DNA of 64,000 nucleotides from the NCBI RefSeq assembly GCF_002742625.1, contig NZ_PEBF01000001.1, positions 2,604,001 to 2,668,000 on the forward strand, read 5' to 3'. A program made the position numbers and the translations under genes. The DNA is from Caulobacter sp. FWC2 (lineage in GTDB: Bacteria > Pseudomonadota > Alphaproteobacteria > Caulobacterales > Caulobacteraceae). Under the pieces are notes generated by a model, which was not told where the DNA came from, did not search any database, and saw only the letters and a list, made by a program, of their open reading frames with translations. Of the stretch, positions 62,961-64,000 are shown one piece after another. Numbering within the stretch: the first letter of the stretch is position 1; each line of letters starts with the position of its first letter.

Positions 62961-63392
62961 TCAATGACTGGTCATCGCCATCATCGCGCAGCTGGCCGCA
63001 CAGTCGCGGCAGCTGGCCGCGCATCGCTGCATCCGCACATCGTCGAAGCCGGCGCAGTTCTTCGAACAGGCCTCGCAGGCCTTGGCGCAGGCCTCGCAGA
63101 GGACCGTATGGATCGGCGATCCCCGCATCATCGACGTCGCCGTCGCCTGGCAGAGGTCGGCGCAATCCAGCAAGATCGCGATATGGCCCGGGGCGGCGTG
63201 GGCGCCGCCCTTCTCCAGGCTATGCCGGGACGTCTCCATGCACAGACGATAGGTGGCGAGGCAGGCGTCGATGCAGGCCTGCATCGACATGGCGCCCTGA
63301 CCAGGGGCCATGGTCGTGGGCTGGGCCCGGGCGGCGGCGGCAACGGCGGCGAGCGCCAAGCTCGAGACGAGAAGTCCGCGGCGGTCTTGCAT
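62961..63392 (-). CDS. Csp1-like copper-storage four-helix protein (DUF326)
   Basis: 143 residues. The N-terminal RRGLLVSSLALAAVAAAARA is a likely Tat-type signal. The mature protein has about 13 Cys spaced along helices (MQACIDACLATYRLC, LDCADLCQAT, VLCEACAKACEACSKNC, CAASCRDCAASC), the pattern of Csp proteins, where Cys lining a four-helix bundle core store many Cu(I) ions. Export would place the store in the periplasm, like Csp1. The neighbours are a Met-rich protein and DUF1622. Confidence 0.85.
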   Translation of the reverse strand: MQDRRGLLVSSLALAAVAAAARAQPTTMAPGQGAMSMQACIDACLATYRLCMETSRHSLEKGGAHAAPGHIAILLDCADLCQATATSMMRGSPIHTVLCEACAKACEACSKNCAGFDDVRMQRCAASCRDCAASCAMMAMTSH

Positions 63393-63405
63393 AGGGTGTC
63401 TCCGA

Positions 63406-63873
63406 TCAGGTTGACGAGGCGGCGGCGGGCGGCGTCGACGATGCTCCAGGCCTGCGCCCCCTGGTCGCCCCCCGTGCTTGGGACGAAGCCGCGACGGCCT
63501 CCCGGGCCATGCGCGTGTCCTGCCAGGGCCAATGGCCGTTGATCTCGACCCCGAGCGAGATACTGAGGAAGGTGCGCACCAGAACGAGTCCGGCCAGCAC
63601 GATCAGGTCATCGAGGGTGGGGTTGATGACCAGCGATTTGACGATGTCGCCCGCGACCAGGAATTCGAGACCGAGCAGGATGCTGCGGCCCAGGGCCGAG
63701 CGGAACGGGCTGTAGGCCTCGGAATGGTCGGCGCGCCAGGCGCGCTTGAGGAACAGGAAGGTGGCCAGGGCGGCCCCGGCCAAGATCGTCAGGGCGCCGG
63801 CCAGTTCGAGGACGACCACGGCCAGCTTGAAGAAGGCGCTGAGGATGTCGCCGGTAAAATCAGTGGTGATCAT
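63406..63873 (-). CDS. DUF1622 membrane protein
   Basis: 155 residues with three hydrophobic spans: VVVLELAGALTILAGAALAT, GRSILLGLEFLVAGDIVKSL and DDLIVLAGLVLVRTFLSISLGVEI. The RSILLGLEFLVAGDIV and RTFLSISLGVE motifs define DUF1622, a small membrane family of unknown function that sits in metal-related or stress loci. The C-terminal 35 residues are low-complexity and cytoplasmic. Its start overlaps the end of the cytochrome gene upstream (63860). Confidence 0.85.
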   Translation of the reverse strand: MITTDFTGDILSAFFKLAVVVLELAGALTILAGAALATFLFLKRAWRADHSEAYSPFRSALGRSILLGLEFLVAGDIVKSLVINPTLDDLIVLAGLVLVRTFLSISLGVEINGHWPWQDTRMAREAVAASSQARGATRGRRPGASSTPPAAASST

Positions 63874-64000
63874 ACCAGCCTCGCTTGCGGATGTTGTTGA
63901 AGCTGTCGGTCGTGTGACAGGCGGAGCATTGATCGACGCGCGCCTTCTCCCCGGCGACCCGTTGCGACACCATGCTAAAATGCATCATCTGGTGACTGGG
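63860..64000 (-). CDS. C-type cytochrome-like protein, 5' end outside window
   Basis: The last 46 codons of a minus-strand gene that enters from the window edge. CSACHTTDSF carries a haem c-binding CxxCH, preceded by HQMMHFSMVSQR with possible His/Met axial ligands, and it ends RKRGWYDHH. The stop overlaps the DUF1622 start by 14 bp. With only the tail visible, the class of cytochrome cannot be named. Confidence 0.6.
   Translation of the reverse strand, partial: PSHQMMHFSMVSQRVAGEKARVDQCSACHTTDSFNNIRKRGWYDHH

Overview
The window looks like a chromosomal or large-plasmid segment of a high-GC alphaproteobacterium of the Caulobacter/Phenylobacterium type. This rests on the strong G/C third-position bias, the style of the LysR, HutC, FixLJ and RTX/S-layer-like genes, and the tyrosine-recombinase remnant. 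The taxonomic call is an inference. No rRNA, tRNA or CRISPR array was recognised.

Layout. 1-9.7 kb: a stress and redox block with two aldo/keto reductases (one cut by the window start), a Bcr/CflA MFS exporter, two LysR regulators, a CPA1 Na+/H+ antiporter, an Ohr/OsmC peroxidase, an aldehyde dehydrogenase, a DJ-1/PfpI protein and a ferritin-like protein that has lost most iron and haem ligands. 9.7-18.2 kb: a patchwork with a frameshifted tyrosine recombinase, a membrane AraC regulator, a DUF2306 protein, a P-loop ATPase, a VOC protein, an Hsp20 operon and a decayed phage lysis cassette (TM protein, holin-like, GH108 endolysin, Rz-like spanin, each carrying a lesion). 18.4-20.5 kb: an RTX-repeat secreted protein. 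21.2-32.6 kb: a tightly coupled chemosensory operon on the minus strand, running MCP with two signalling tips, triple CheW, CheB, CheR, CheA, STAS, CheY-like, CheC and a LOV-domain hybrid histidine kinase. 32.9-35.7 kb: copper ATPase plus CueR.

35.7-41.8 kb: a mobile-element scar with an HTH remnant, an IS110/IS1111-type insertion sequence, a 5'-truncated DUF4062 protein, DUF3768, a strikingly structured non-coding stretch (39045-39437) and a serine recombinase interrupted by a stop codon. 41.8-47 kb: a TonB-dependent receptor, two PepSY membrane proteins and a HutC/GntR regulator, with a HutC-type operator upstream of the receptor. 47-49.7 kb: a CelD-like GNAT protein and an OafA-like acyltransferase. 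49.9-56.1 kb: a copper-resistance operon (multicopper oxidase, CopB, SnoaL-like protein, cytochrome c, DUF411, CopC, CopD). 56.5-59.1 kb: a FixL-like haem-PAS kinase, a FixJ regulator and a lone receiver. 59.2-62.3 kb: SRPBCC, zinc alcohol dehydrogenase and aldehyde dehydrogenase. 62.4-64 kb: Met-rich protein, Csp1-like copper-storage protein, DUF1622 membrane protein and a truncated c-type cytochrome.

How the parts work together. Three copper modules complement each other: cytoplasmic sensing and efflux (CueR/ATPase), periplasmic oxidation and outer-membrane handling (CopABCD set), and periplasmic storage (Csp1 and Met-rich proteins). The chemosensory operon ends in a predicted blue-light receptor kinase, so light is a plausible input to, or partner of, that pathway. 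FixLJ beside alcohol and aldehyde dehydrogenases suggests an oxygen-linked switch in alcohol metabolism. These links are inferred from adjacency and domain content.
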